The notes under the pieces are model-generated. The model was not told where the DNA came from. It worked only from the letters and a program-made list of their open reading frames with translations, and made no database searches. Position numbers and translations under genes: made by a program. A stretch of DNA of 36,114 bases, taken from positions 1 to 36,114 of the forward strand of contig VGTM01000005.1 in assembly GCA_016874685.1 (NCBI GenBank), in the 5' to 3' direction. This stretch comes from Methanobacteriota archaeon. Its GTDB lineage: Archaea; Methanobacteriota; Methanobacteria; Methanobacteriales; Methanobacteriaceae. Numbering within the stretch: position 1 is the first letter of the stretch; every line of letters starts with the position of its first letter. This document shows, one piece after another, positions 7,892 through 16,263 of this stretch.

Positions 7892-9613
7892 TTATTTTAT
7901 AACCATCAATGTATCACCAGCATTGACTGTATCTCCTTCAGCGGTGAATATTTCCTCTACGGTTCCAGATTGGGCGGCGTGAATATCATTTTCCATTTTC
8001 ATGGCTTCAATTACTGCAACGATGTCTCCTTCATTTACATTATCTCCTTTATTGACCTTTATTTTAAGGATCATTCCCTGCATTGTAGAGATAATACCTC
8101 CTTCAACTGGGCCTTCAGGAGTTTTCACACCTTCCATTTTCTCTATCTCGAGATAACCTGTAGGAATGACTTTAACGTCGAAAACATCTCCGTCAACATC
8201 CACTGTAAATTCTGTTGGAACTGAAGCTGGTGCTTCCGGTGTGGATGTATCTTTTGGAGGTTCCAGTGATTCTTCTTCAGCTTCTCCCTTCAGGAATTTA
8301 GGGGCAACAGCAGGATATATTGCGAAGGTAAGGATATCCTCTTCTTTGTTGATAATGCCCATTTCTTCTCCTTCTTTTTTGTATCTTTCGTATTGTGGTC
8401 CTAAGATGTCGGCGGGCCGACTTTCAATGGGTTTTTCATCTCCTATGATTTTTTTAGCAATTTCTTCGTCAACAGGGGCTGGGGGTTTACCATAGAATCC
8501 TTTGAAGTAATCTTTTACTTCATTGGATACCATTTTGTACCTTTCTCCACCTAAAACGTTCATAACTGCCTGAATACCTACAATTTGGCTGGTAGGTGTT
8601 ACCAGAGGGGGATAACCCATTTCTTTTCTAACTTTAGGCATTTCATTTAAAACATCTTCATAACGATCCAAGGCATTCTGTTCCTTGAGCTGAGAAACCA
8701 GGTTAGATAGCATTCCGCCAGGGATCTGATAAATTAACACGTCAGTATCAATTTGTTCAGAAATTGGATCTAGTATGCTACTGTATTTTCTACGAATTTC
8801 CTCGAAATATTTCTTAATGTGAGTTAAAAGCTCCAGATCCAGGCCAGTGTCGTAGGGAGTTTCTTTAAGAGCAGCCACTATACTTTCAGTAGGAGGTTGA
8901 GATGCTCCCCATGAAAGGGGTGAAATAGCAGTGTCCAGTATATCAACCCCTGCTTGACAGGCTGCGTAATAACTCATAGGAGTCATACCACTTGTACAGT
9001 GGCAGTGCAGGTTTACTAAAAGGTCAGTATCATCTTTTAGAGCTTTAACAAGTTCATATGTATCATGTGGTGATATAAGACCTGCCATATCCTTTATGGT
9101 CACAGAATCGCATTCTAATTCTTCTAATTTTTTTGCAAATTCCACATATTTTTCTATAGTGTGAACAGGACTTATTGTATAACTTATTGTCCCTTGAACA
9201 TGAGCACCTTGTTCTTTTGCTACTTTAATGGCATATTGCATATTTCTTATATCATTGAGGGCATCAAAGATCCTGAAAACATCTACTCCATTTTCGTAAG
9301 ATTTTTCAACAAATTTTCTCACAATATCATCAGGATAATGCTTATACCCTACAAGGTTTTGTCCACGAAGTAGCATCTGCAGGGGGGTCTTTTTTATGTG
9401 TTCTTTAAGTTCCACAAGTCTTTCCCAGGGATCTTCGTTCAAATATCTTATACAAGTATCGAACGTGGCCCCTCCCCAGACCTCCATGGAAAAAAATCCA
9501 ACTTTATCCATTTCCTCAGCAATTGGCAACATGTCTCGGGTTCTCATTCTAGTTGCAAATAGAGATTGGTGTGCATCTCGAAGAGCTGTTTCTATGATCT
9601 TTATATTTTTCAT
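7892..9613 (-). CDS. pycB: Pyruvate carboxylase subunit B (carboxyltransferase plus biotin carrier)
   Basis: The 573-residue protein matches the B subunit of the two-subunit archaeal pyruvate carboxylase, which makes oxaloacetate from pyruvate and bicarbonate for the incomplete reductive TCA cycle. Residues about 1-265 form the HMG-CoA-lyase-like barrel starting ETALRDAHQSLFATRMRT, with the metal-binding residues LHCHCTSGM. Residues about 285-470 are the conserved carboxylase domain. An acidic/proline linker leads to a biotinyl domain with EAMKM, biotinylated on Lys at about 539. Three starts are possible in tandem (GTG 9619, ATG 9616, ATG 9613). The last has GAGAGGGTGATG before it and the best spacing. 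The A subunit (biotin carboxylase) is not in the window. Oxaloacetate decarboxylase alpha is a close relative but unlikely in this organism. Confidence 0.93.
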   Translation of the reverse strand: MKNIKIIETALRDAHQSLFATRMRTRDMLPIAEEMDKVGFFSMEVWGGATFDTCIRYLNEDPWERLVELKEHIKKTPLQMLLRGQNLVGYKHYPDDIVRKFVEKSYENGVDVFRIFDALNDIRNMQYAIKVAKEQGAHVQGTISYTISPVHTIEKYVEFAKKLEELECDSVTIKDMAGLISPHDTYELVKALKDDTDLLVNLHCHCTSGMTPMSYYAACQAGVDILDTAISPLSWGASQPPTESIVAALKETPYDTGLDLELLTHIKKYFEEIRRKYSSILDPISEQIDTDVLIYQIPGGMLSNLVSQLKEQNALDRYEDVLNEMPKVRKEMGYPPLVTPTSQIVGIQAVMNVLGGERYKMVSNEVKDYFKGFYGKPPAPVDEEIAKKIIGDEKPIESRPADILGPQYERYKKEGEEMGIINKEEDILTFAIYPAVAPKFLKGEAEEESLEPPKDTSTPEAPASVPTEFTVDVDGDVFDVKVIPTGYLEIEKMEGVKTPEGPVEGGIISTMQGMILKIKVNKGDNVNEGDIVAVIEAMKMENDIHAAQSGTVEEIFTAEGDTVNAGDTLMVIK

Positions 9614-9674
9614 CATCACCCTCTCAGTTAGTTAATTTTATGCGGATGTCCCAATATAGATAGTCTAAACTGCC

Positions 9675-9684
9675 ATATATATTA
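9675..9684 (-). promoter_or_regulatory. Putative TATA box for pycB
   Basis: On the minus strand this reads TAATATATAT and lies about 65 bases before the pycB start, which would give a leader of some 35-40 bases containing the GAGAGGGTG ribosome binding site. Confidence 0.4.
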
Positions 9685-9689
9685 TCCTC

Positions 9690-10100
9690 ATTAGATTATA
9701 TCCTTTGACCATTCTTGGAGGAAAATTTGCTTTACAGGTTCTAATATCTGTTCGGTTTCGATAAATTTACAAAAAAGTCAAAAAACTTGAAAGTCATAAA
9801 CATTCCTAAATTTGCTCTTTAGAGTCATTAATCTTCCAGGTCTGGTAAAAAACAAAAAAATTTTAGAAATTAAAAACAATTAAATTCCTACATCCATTAA
9901 TTGACTTAAAAATGAATTTATTTACTTTTCTTTTTATTATTTATTTTTTGCTATTAAGAGAAAAAAGAGAATGTTTCATATTGATTAGCTATTTTCTCAT
10001 GATTTTTATTATTTTATGGTTACTTTTCAGATGCTCTATCATGCTAAAAAATTACATTATCAGATGATCTAAGTGTTTATGCTAAGTTGGCAGGGGGGTC
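9690..10100. other. Gene-free AT-rich spacer
   Basis: About 400 bases between the pycB promoter and the structured element at 10139. Frames on both strands are short and interrupted, and no RNA gene is recognisable. The stretch contains runs such as TTTTCTTTTTATTATTTATTTTTTG near 9923-9948. I see nothing assignable in it. Confidence 0.5.
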
Positions 10101-10138
10101 TGAATGAGATCAAGCTTGGCAATAGTCGAAAAAACGAA

Positions 10139-10219
10139 AATACTGCTCTATAATCCTAAAATATTCTTTAAAAATGCATATATTGGTTATGCCTTTAAAA
10201 AGTTTCGAAGAGCAGTATT
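10139..10219. repeat. Nested inverted repeat, possible structured RNA
   Basis: AATACTGCTCT (10139-10149) and AGAGCAGTATT (10209-10219) are perfect 11-base complements. Between them, TTTAAA (10167-10172) pairs with TTTAAA (10194-10199), and GCATA (10176-10180) pairs with TATGC (10188-10192) around loop TATTGGT. Together they could fold into one long hairpin with internal loops. A 39-codon frame (10104-10223, ATG after GGGGGGTC) covers the same bases, so it could instead be a short peptide. It could also be the ends of a degenerate mobile element. No RNA family is recognised. Confidence 0.4.
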
Positions 10220-10227
10220 ATGATACA

Positions 10228-10414
10228 ATGGATCAAATAGAGAAAATAGACATTTTCATATCTAAGACCGAAGACATAGATCGAATGGTTAGATTATGAT
10301 GATTGGGTTAGTTTTAGGGGGATGATGGAAATTATAAAATTTAAAATAGATTCATTTCCTGATAAAATTTCAAATCAAAGTTTTCTGGATGAACACTTAC
10401 AGAAAAAAGAATAA
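10228..10414 (+). pseudogene. Frameshifted remnant of an unknown gene
   Basis: From ATG 10228 a frame reads 23 codons (begins MDQIEKIDIF) to TGA at 10297. Overlapping it, a second frame shifted by one base runs from about 10280 to TAA at 10412 and gives a plausible protein-like sequence (contains DYDDWVSFRGMMEII). The join is near 10285-10295. Either a single gene has been broken by an indel, or the 30-codon piece starting at ATG 10322 (after TTTTAGGGG) is a separate peptide. The family is not recognised. The intact gene at 10458 starts 43 bases later and could have belonged to the same unit. Confidence 0.3.
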
Positions 10415-10457
10415 AATTGCAAATAAAATTATTGTTGAAAACATAGGGTTTTCATAA

Positions 10458-10877
10458 ATGAAGTCGAGCATCATAAAACTTAAAGAAGACGATATTCTTG
10501 TATACATACCCATAATGTCCAGTCCAGATGATTATCTAATTGTATTTCCACATTCAGAGTTCAATAGATGGTATGATAACGTCAGGGGACATTTTGAAAC
10601 GTCATATGGGATTTTAAATCGTAGTTTCAGGGGAAACTGGAGATGGGTGCATCCACAGCACATGGATCAGATTAAAGAAAGATTAAAAGTGATCAAGCTG
10701 ATAATGGATATCTTATATAAATTTGAGGTTCAAACGTCACTGGACGCCTTCAAATATATGGAGATTCAGGCAATTAAACCTGAAATTGTAAATATTGAAA
10801 AAAAACTTAAAATCCCTTATTGGACTATACCAGTTGGTAAAGCATTCGTATTACAGGACGAAAGAATTAAAATTTAA
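10458..10877 (+). CDS. Hypothetical protein, 139 residues
   Basis: An unrecognised soluble protein. It begins with a beta-rich segment (about residues 1-40, containing DDILVYIPIM), then an aromatic-rich block with NRWYDNV and FRGNWRWVHPQHMDQI (about 37-75). A long helix follows (about 74-96), then a C-terminal part rich in Ile/Lys. There is no signal peptide, membrane helix or cysteine pair. An AGGG lies 9 bases before the ATG. Codon usage is AT-rich like the surroundings. The preceding DNA contains a frameshifted remnant, so it may be a survivor of a decayed accessory module. No function is proposed. Confidence 0.6.
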   Translation: MKSSIIKLKEDDILVYIPIMSSPDDYLIVFPHSEFNRWYDNVRGHFETSYGILNRSFRGNWRWVHPQHMDQIKERLKVIKLIMDILYKFEVQTSLDAFKYMEIQAIKPEIVNIEKKLKIPYWTIPVGKAFVLQDERIKI

Positions 10878-11026
10878 GTTTATGTTATTTTAATTTCCAA
10901 TAAATCGAAAATTTGAATTTAGTATAATGTGACTTTTAATTTTAAAAATTTAGATAATTTTAACTGTTTTAGGTGATTTTGGGGTATATTAGAGGCATTG
11001 CCTTAAAATACGGTTAATTCAATTGT

Positions 11027-12574
11027 TTAAGTTATTTTAAAGATGATATAATCGTGGTTTTCGTAAACTTTTTTTGCATAATCTGGTACCATTATTTGAG
11101 TTTCCTTATTATAAAATATAAGCTGCTCATCTGCTTTAATAAATGGGGGGCTTTTTGGGGAAGAAAATGCCAATCTTTTATCATATACCAGATAACCGAT
11201 TCCATCCTTTATCAGGAGAGATTTATTGATTTTTTCAGTTAGATAATTCTCAGAAACAGAGGCCATAGGCTGATCTGAGTAGGCTGATATAAAGATACCA
11301 GTGTAGGAATTGGTTATGGCCATTACATTTTTCCTATTCCCATTTTTTTGGAACCAATTTGCTAGATCTATCTCTGAAGAAGAGGGAGGAGCGATCTGAA
11401 TCCAACCGAATCTGGTATCAGACCCAAAAGTGGCTATTTTTGGATTTGTTACAGTTGAGAATCCATAAAAGGTTGACAGAGTAAAAACAGCTAACAATAC
11501 TACAGTTCCAATTACAGTGTAGGAACGTTTGTTATATTCTTTTAGGTAGTTGTAAATGTAACTTAAACCGAAACCACCCAAAATAGATAAAGGTAGCAAT
11601 ATATAAACAAGCATCCGATAAGATATGACGTTTAATCCAAACCATTGTGCCTGGCTTAACAGTAACATAGACAATACCCATAAAATAACAAGTAAATCCT
11701 TGTTAAGTCTTCTCTTTAATGAAAATATCCCTCCAATTGTAGCAAATGTTAAAAGTAAATAACCAAATGTTTTGGGGTAAGTGGATAGTCTCATGGATCT
11801 GTTTGGAAGTGGAATGGAAGTTGAAGCTGACCCAGCTACCCCTGAACTTGGCATTATAGTTTTTAGGATTGTGGGTGCCCACCAGATGGAGGCTAAAGCT
11901 AGTCCTACTAATATAAAAATGCCATAACTTTTGAAAATTTTAATGTTCCTACGTAGGATTCCTGTAAATACTGTATATACAGTTATAGTTCCGAATAAGC
12001 ATAATGGAGCAGCTTGATGCATTAAAGCTACGAAACCTAATATTACTCCAGATATTGCTGCATACTTGTATTCTTCTTTTTTGGGGGCAAGATAGAAAAA
12101 ATAAACAGCTAAAGGCAGAAGTATCAAGGCCAGATTTTCAGGTATAGTTTGGACAAATCTATGGGCCACGCTGCTTGATAATATCAGAAATCCTGCAGAA
12201 ATTCCAGCAACTGAACCATACAGTTTTTTTGTAACATATGAGACTGATAACACAACAGACATGGCTAAAAAGGGTTGCATGAAACGGGCTAGTTGAAAAT
12301 AGTCTGATTTAAGAAGAATGGCCAAAGAGGCAAGTAAGAAATGAAATAAAGGAGGATAAACTATTTCTTTCCCAGTAGGTGCATTAAGTAGAGGATCTAC
12401 AAATACCAGGCCGTTATAAGCATAAACTTTGGCCATATGAATGTGGAAAAATATATCCCAACCTAAAGGCCATGGATATTTTAGAGTGGGGATTAGAACT
12501 AGTAAAAATGCTGCTATTGCAGGTATAAGTAATATAAGATCTTCAATTTTAGTATATTTTTTGTTTAAATTCAT
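11027..12574 (-). CDS. Multi-spanning GT-C-like membrane protein (putative glycosyltransferase)
   Basis: A 515-residue protein with roughly 11-12 hydrophobic helices and a soluble C-terminal tail of about 130 residues. The first extracytoplasmic loop after helix 1 carries GWDIFFHIHMAK (D40, H44, H46), and YPPLFHF follows at 73-79. An acidic/His loop after the first helix plus a Y-P-P motif is characteristic of GT-C fold enzymes that use lipid-linked sugars; the PTPS-related membrane family (6-pyruvoyl-tetrahydropterin synthase-related) looks similar. The C-terminal domain faces outside in such proteins. Transfer of a sugar to protein or lipid at the cell surface is inferred, not shown. It is transcribed alone; the stop converges with the gene at 10458. 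Confidence 0.72.
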   Translation of the reverse strand: MNLNKKYTKIEDLILLIPAIAAFLLVLIPTLKYPWPLGWDIFFHIHMAKVYAYNGLVFVDPLLNAPTGKEIVYPPLFHFLLASLAILLKSDYFQLARFMQPFLAMSVVLSVSYVTKKLYGSVAGISAGFLILSSSVAHRFVQTIPENLALILLPLAVYFFYLAPKKEEYKYAAISGVILGFVALMHQAAPLCLFGTITVYTVFTGILRRNIKIFKSYGIFILVGLALASIWWAPTILKTIMPSSGVAGSASTSIPLPNRSMRLSTYPKTFGYLLLTFATIGGIFSLKRRLNKDLLVILWVLSMLLLSQAQWFGLNVISYRMLVYILLPLSILGGFGLSYIYNYLKEYNKRSYTVIGTVVLLAVFTLSTFYGFSTVTNPKIATFGSDTRFGWIQIAPPSSSEIDLANWFQKNGNRKNVMAITNSYTGIFISAYSDQPMASVSENYLTEKINKSLLIKDGIGYLVYDKRLAFSSPKSPPFIKADEQLIFYNKETQIMVPDYAKKVYENHDYIIFKIT

Positions 12575-12714
12575 CTAATCACATCTTAGTACTAAATTGA
12601 ATTATTAAAGGTGATAAAAGGATGGATAAAATTTATATTTGATATATATTTCATCAATAAAAAGTTATTGAACTTATTTTGTATCTTTTTCGAAATTAAT
12701 TTTTTTTCGCAGGA

Positions 12715-12798
12715 CAATATTGTTCAGTACAAACAATATTGCTTTTGTAATATAATAATATATAAATATATGAAAAAATAAACATAGTCACAATATTG
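12715..12798. promoter_or_regulatory. Three CAATATTG palindromes around a TATA-like element
   Basis: The 8-base palindrome CAATATTG occurs at 12715-12722, 12734-12741 and 12791-12798. The first two belong to a larger inverted repeat (CAATATTGTT, 7-base loop, AACAATATTG). Centre-to-centre distances are 19 and 57 bases, and 57 is three times 19. A TATA-like run, TAATATAATAATATATAAATATATG, lies between sites two and three (12748-12772). The layout resembles an operator array controlling the plus-strand genes at 12901/13125 or the divergent gene starting at 12574. The AT-rich context makes chance occurrences possible. The rest of the 12575-12900 spacer shows nothing else assignable. Confidence 0.45.
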
Positions 12799-12900
12799 AC
12801 AATGGATCTTTTTGCCAGATTATGAAGTCCATAACATGAAAATTTGATAAAACTCCTATAAAATGTTATTTACTGATTAAACACTGGTTTCTTCTATGCG

Positions 12901-13128
12901 ATGAACCTCTATGAATTACTGGAATTTAAGGTAAGTGCATTTCCGTTGTTATTAATTTATTACATAAATCTACGTAAAACGTGTCCAAATTATCCAGAGC
13001 TTTCAGAGAAGATGATTATTATGGATGAGAACCGTGAGAAAGGAATAATCTTGATGTCTAATAAGATGTCACGATCCTCAATAGAGGAAATAAAACAAAA
13101 AAAATTTGAAATAGAGGTGAAAAGATGA
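12901..13128 (+). CDS. Small hypothetical protein upstream of Cys-rich protein
   Basis: An open frame of up to 75 codons whose TGA overlaps the ATG of the next gene (ATGA), implying translational coupling. The C-terminal part is charged and helical (IEEIKQKKFEIEVKR). The N-terminal part is hydrophobic (PLLLIYYINL) and less convincing. Alternative ATG starts lie at 13021, 13054 (with AAAGGA upstream) and 13066, so the true product may be only 20-36 residues. A TATA-like CTATAAAA at 12855-12862 could serve start 12901. No family is recognised. Confidence 0.45.
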   Translation: MNLYELLEFKVSAFPLLLIYYINLRKTCPNYPELSEKMIIMDENREKGIILMSNKMSRSSIEEIKQKKFEIEVKR

Positions 13129-13754
13129 GTTATGGAAAATTGAATATATGGTTAAAACACGAAAACTGCAATCTTATTGATGATTGCTGGAGGACTGATC
13201 TGGTTATAAAGACGTGTAGCGGGGTCCCTGTCGTGAATATGGATCCCAAGGTTTTGCGTAAGTTAAAGAAAAAATATCCTAAATGGAACCCCATGGTGCA
13301 TGATTATATGGGTGAAAGACGAATCAAATTAGAACCTACAGATGGAACAAAAATAAATAATGTAGAGGTCGAACTTCCGCCAGGTTGCTATGTGGTTTGG
13401 ACACGAGTATGCTATAAAGGCAACGAAGAGACAAATAAGGTGTTGGTAACAGTAAATTGTGCTCGGGAGGTATGTGTGAACTTGATTTTGAACTCTACCA
13501 AGACTTGCGGTAAAGAGTTTTTATATCCTTTTGTGGTAAGAGCCAAAAAATTGGATTTAAACGATGAACACGTAGAAATAGCCGCTAAGTTGATTGCAGA
13601 AATCGCAGATATACCAAAAGAAGAGTTAGTTGCAGATTTAGATCTGAGATTTAAGGATTTAGAAGGTGTAAAGAAAGCGAGAGAAGTAAGACATCTAGAC
13701 GCGACGAAGATGCTGAAAAAGATGGTAGAAGAAGAACGAATTGATTTCAAATAG
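13125..13754 (+). CDS. Cysteine-rich hypothetical protein, 209 residues
   Basis: An unrecognised protein with no signal peptide or membrane helix. Residues 1-135 look beta-rich and carry eight cysteines (C15, C21, C31, C88, C96, C112, C117, C128). The segment VELPPGCYVVWTRVCYKGNE resembles the strand-turn pattern of immunoglobulin-like or carboxypeptidase-regulatory-like domains. Residues 145-209 are charged helices, with DEHVEIAAKLIAEIADIPKE suggesting a helical bundle. Eight cysteines in a presumably cytoplasmic protein of a strict anaerobe suggest metal or cluster binding, which is inference. The ATG has GAGGTGAAAAG in front and overlaps the stop of the small upstream frame. T-rich DNA follows the stop. 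Confidence 0.7.
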   Translation: MSYGKLNIWLKHENCNLIDDCWRTDLVIKTCSGVPVVNMDPKVLRKLKKKYPKWNPMVHDYMGERRIKLEPTDGTKINNVEVELPPGCYVVWTRVCYKGNEETNKVLVTVNCAREVCVNLILNSTKTCGKEFLYPFVVRAKKLDLNDEHVEIAAKLIAEIADIPKEELVADLDLRFKDLEGVKKAREVRHLDATKMLKKMVEEERIDFK

Positions 13755-13762
13755 AACATCAA

Positions 13763-13788
13763 TCTTTTATTTTTTTATTTTTTTAAAT
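13763..13788 (+). terminator. T-rich terminator after the Cys-rich gene
   Basis: Nine bases after the stop at 13754 the plus strand reads TCTTTTATTTTTTTATTTTTTT. Archaeal termination typically uses such T tracts without a strong hairpin. The gene converging from 14909 ends only 60 bases from the plus-strand stop. Confidence 0.5.
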
Positions 13789-13814
13789 TCAAACTTTTAA
13801 GCTACAAAAAAAAG

Positions 13815-14909
13815 TTATCTTTCTCTCTGCTTATCAATAAACTCCTCCACCATTTCCCTTGCCTTCTCATCAGTAAATTGTTCTGGCGGATGTTTCATTG
13901 TGTATGCAGAAATCGAAGTAAGAGGGCCACCTATTCCCCGCTCCAGTGCAAGTTTACAGCATCTAATAGAGTCTATCACACAGCCTGCAGAGTTTGGTGA
14001 GTCTTCTACACTCAGCCTTAGCTCGATGTTCATGGGCACATCCCCAAAGGTCTTACCCTCCATGCGGAGAAAGCAGATCTTGTTATCCTGCTGCCAGGTA
14101 ACATAATCACTTGGCCCGATATGGATATTCTCTGGTTCCAGTCTTTCTGCAAGAATTGATTGAACAGCCTCTGTTTTTGATTCTTTTTTGGAATCGAGTC
14201 TGCTTCTATTAAGCATGTTGAGGAAGTCAGTGTTACCGCCAGTGTTTAACTGATAAGTTCGCTCTAATTTTACCCCTCTCTCCTTAAATAAATTAGCAAG
14301 TGTTCTGTGTGTGATTGTGGCACCAATTTGGGCTTTAATATCATCTCCTACTATGGGTATGCCCTTCTCTTGGAATAGGGAAGCCCATTTAGGAGTGCTT
14401 GCAATAAAAACAGGTATGTTGTTTATAAATCCTGCTCCTGCTTCCAGTGCACATTCAGCGTAAAATCTTGTAGCTTTATCTGAACCTACAGGTAGATAGT
14501 TTAAGACAATTTCAGCCCCACTATCTTTTATAACCTTTACTATATCTACTTCTTCCTCATCTGAGACCACAAAAGTATAATCATCATCATATTCTTCCAT
14601 ATGGGGTGCAACACCATCTAAAACCTTACCCATGACCACTTTAACTCCGGTTTCAGGTATATCTTTATAGAAAACATGAGTACAGTTAGGTTTTGCAAAA
14701 ATAGCTTCACTTATATCTTTACCTACTTTTCTTTTATCTATGTCCACAGCAGCTACAACTTCTATGTCACTGGGTTTATACCCTCCAATATCCCAGTGCA
14801 TCAGCCCAATTGCATCTTCTAGATTCTTATCTTTATAATAATGGATTCCTTGGATTAGAGAACTTGCACAATTACCCATACCAATTATCGCTATTTTTAT
14901 CTTATCCAA
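13815..14909 (-). CDS. Inositol-3-phosphate synthase
   Basis: A 364-residue NAD-dependent myo-inositol-1-phosphate synthase of the short archaeal/actinobacterial type. It converts glucose-6-phosphate to L-myo-inositol-1-phosphate, used for archaetidylinositol lipids and for inositol-based solutes. The N-terminal Rossmann motif is IAIIGMGNCASSLIQG. Family blocks NYLPVGSD, FINNIPVFIAS, GDDIKAQIGATITHR and LNTGGNTDFLNM are all present. The frame is open to an ATG at 14978, but the TTG at 14909 is preferred: AAAGGTG lies six bases upstream, and the extra 23 residues do not look like family sequence. It appears to be transcribed alone. Confidence 0.92.
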   Translation of the reverse strand: MDKIKIAIIGMGNCASSLIQGIHYYKDKNLEDAIGLMHWDIGGYKPSDIEVVAAVDIDKRKVGKDISEAIFAKPNCTHVFYKDIPETGVKVVMGKVLDGVAPHMEEYDDDYTFVVSDEEEVDIVKVIKDSGAEIVLNYLPVGSDKATRFYAECALEAGAGFINNIPVFIASTPKWASLFQEKGIPIVGDDIKAQIGATITHRTLANLFKERGVKLERTYQLNTGGNTDFLNMLNRSRLDSKKESKTEAVQSILAERLEPENIHIGPSDYVTWQQDNKICFLRMEGKTFGDVPMNIELRLSVEDSPNSAGCVIDSIRCCKLALERGIGGPLTSISAYTMKHPPEQFTDEKAREMVEEFIDKQRER

Positions 14910-15226
14910 TTGTAACACCTTTAAATACCATTCCCATGTTAATTGTGCTTTTAAATGAAAGTTTAAAATTAATATCACATTTTTGTTATTTTATTTATCT
15001 TATTTATTTTTATTTTATTTATCACTGAGATAAGTAGGTTCTCTTTTAGAAGTCAATTAGCTTCTTATACTATTAAATGTTTCGATCAATTCTATAATTG
15101 AATTAGAAAAATGATAACTATTAATAACTATTGAGATTCCATATAAAACACTTATATATATTATATATTCATCTTTTTTTTATAAAATTCTCAAAATATG
15201 TTGTAGTTGTAATATGTTTATTTTTC

Positions 15227-15679
15227 TCACATTAAACTTTCAAAACTCATGAGCCCAAAAAATCCAGCAATTGTTAGTCCTGCACTCCACAGTAGAATAC
15301 CTATGGTCATCCACAGCATTAATCGCCATTTTTGAGCTCCTAATGCAATTCCCACTGCAGCACCTAATGGAGCACCAAATAGTAATGGAGATAATAATCC
15401 TAAACCAATTATACCATATCTATCCCATATATTATACCATATATTATAAATACTTCCGCTTTTAATGTCATTATCATCTTTATAACGCCAACTTAGGAAC
15501 CTGTTCCTTATATTTTCACCTAATATGGAAACTAGTAATGCTGCTGAAATAGCACCTAGGGAAGAAGCAGCAAATATTATGAATGGTGGTAGTTTCAAGG
15601 CTAAACCTGCAGGAATTGCAATCCATAATTCCAATACCCCCAGGCAAAAAACAGCAATTATTCCAGTTATTGTATCCAT
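15227..15679 (-). CDS. Small multidrug-export-family membrane protein
   Basis: A 150-residue protein with about four hydrophobic helices (roughly 2-27, 32-54, 91-113, 117-142), matching the putative small multi-drug export family (PF06695, COG2426). The substrate of that family is not established despite the name. The middle loop (about 64-88) is polar and contains an internal repeat, YNIWYNIW, produced by a tandem 12-base duplication. Family marks are an early L-E-L-W-x-A-I-P and a Gly/Pro-rich segment GLGLLSPLLFGAPLGAAVG. The ATG follows AAAGGTGC at good spacing. Confidence 0.75.
   Translation of the reverse strand: MDTITGIIAVFCLGVLELWIAIPAGLALKLPPFIIFAASSLGAISAALLVSILGENIRNRFLSWRYKDDNDIKSGSIYNIWYNIWDRYGIIGLGLLSPLLFGAPLGAAVGIALGAQKWRLMLWMTIGILLWSAGLTIAGFFGLMSFESLM
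15425..15448. repeat. Perfect tandem 12-base duplication inside a coding region
   Basis: CCATATATTATA is repeated twice without a gap. It lies in frame within the membrane-protein gene and yields a four-residue duplication in the hydrophilic loop. It looks like a replication-slippage product. Confidence 0.7.
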
Positions 15680-15921
15680 TTTTGCACCTTTTTTTTATGT
15701 TGCTGTTTGATGATAAAAAATTAGTTTAATTTATTATAATAATTTTTATTAGTTTTTTTTATGAATGGCTTGAATCTTATTTCAGTTTATTTAGAGTCCA
15801 GATTTGTTATTGATTGTAATAAATCAAGTTAATGTGGATTATTTAGTTTTTTTAATTTGAATAAAAGGATAAAAAATAAATAAAATTAAAAAAAGCTTTT
15901 TACAAATAACTAAGTTTCAGA

Positions 15922-16218
15922 TCACATCTTTCGGTGTTCTATCTCAGATCCACGGGTGCAGTAGAAATTATACTTTACACCAATACCAAATTTCGCGGCT
16001 AAAGGACATGTAGGGCACATACATCCTCTTTCATTAGTGATACATGGTTCACTCTTCCCAATGATGCAGAAAAGCTTCTCATCAGAGTCTTTAGCACATT
16101 GGTTGTAGCTGGGACAGATGGGACACACACAGTCCCCCTCCAGCTCTTCGATCTTTTCCTTCTTCTCTTCCTCAAGCATCTCCATTAATTGGTTGAAAAT
16201 TTCCTCGAATTTGTCCAT
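15922..16218 (-). CDS. DUF2769 cysteine-rich protein
   Basis: A 98-residue protein. Residues 1-27 form an acidic/basic amphipathic helix (LMEMLEEEKKEKIEELE). The rest has the DUF2769 pattern in two similar units: CVCPICPSYNQC...FCIIGKSEPC and CMCPTCPLAAKF...YNFYC. Ten cysteines are arranged as CxCPxCP repeats, suggesting binding of zinc or an iron-sulfur cluster. The domain is frequent in methanogens but has no known function. AGGTGATTTA lies in front of the ATG. It ends 46 bases after the start region of no other gene; the neighbour upstream on the same strand ends at 16264, so the two may be co-transcribed. Confidence 0.82.
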   Translation of the reverse strand: MDKFEEIFNQLMEMLEEEKKEKIEELEGDCVCPICPSYNQCAKDSDEKLFCIIGKSEPCITNERGCMCPTCPLAAKFGIGVKYNFYCTRGSEIEHRKM

Positions 16219-16263
16219 TAAATCACCTATCTACTCTCATCCAATAGCTGTTTTCAGATTTTC

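Noticed and set aside
15425-15448. CRISPR-like repeat
   Set aside because: Only two adjacent 12-base units with no spacers, located within a coding region.
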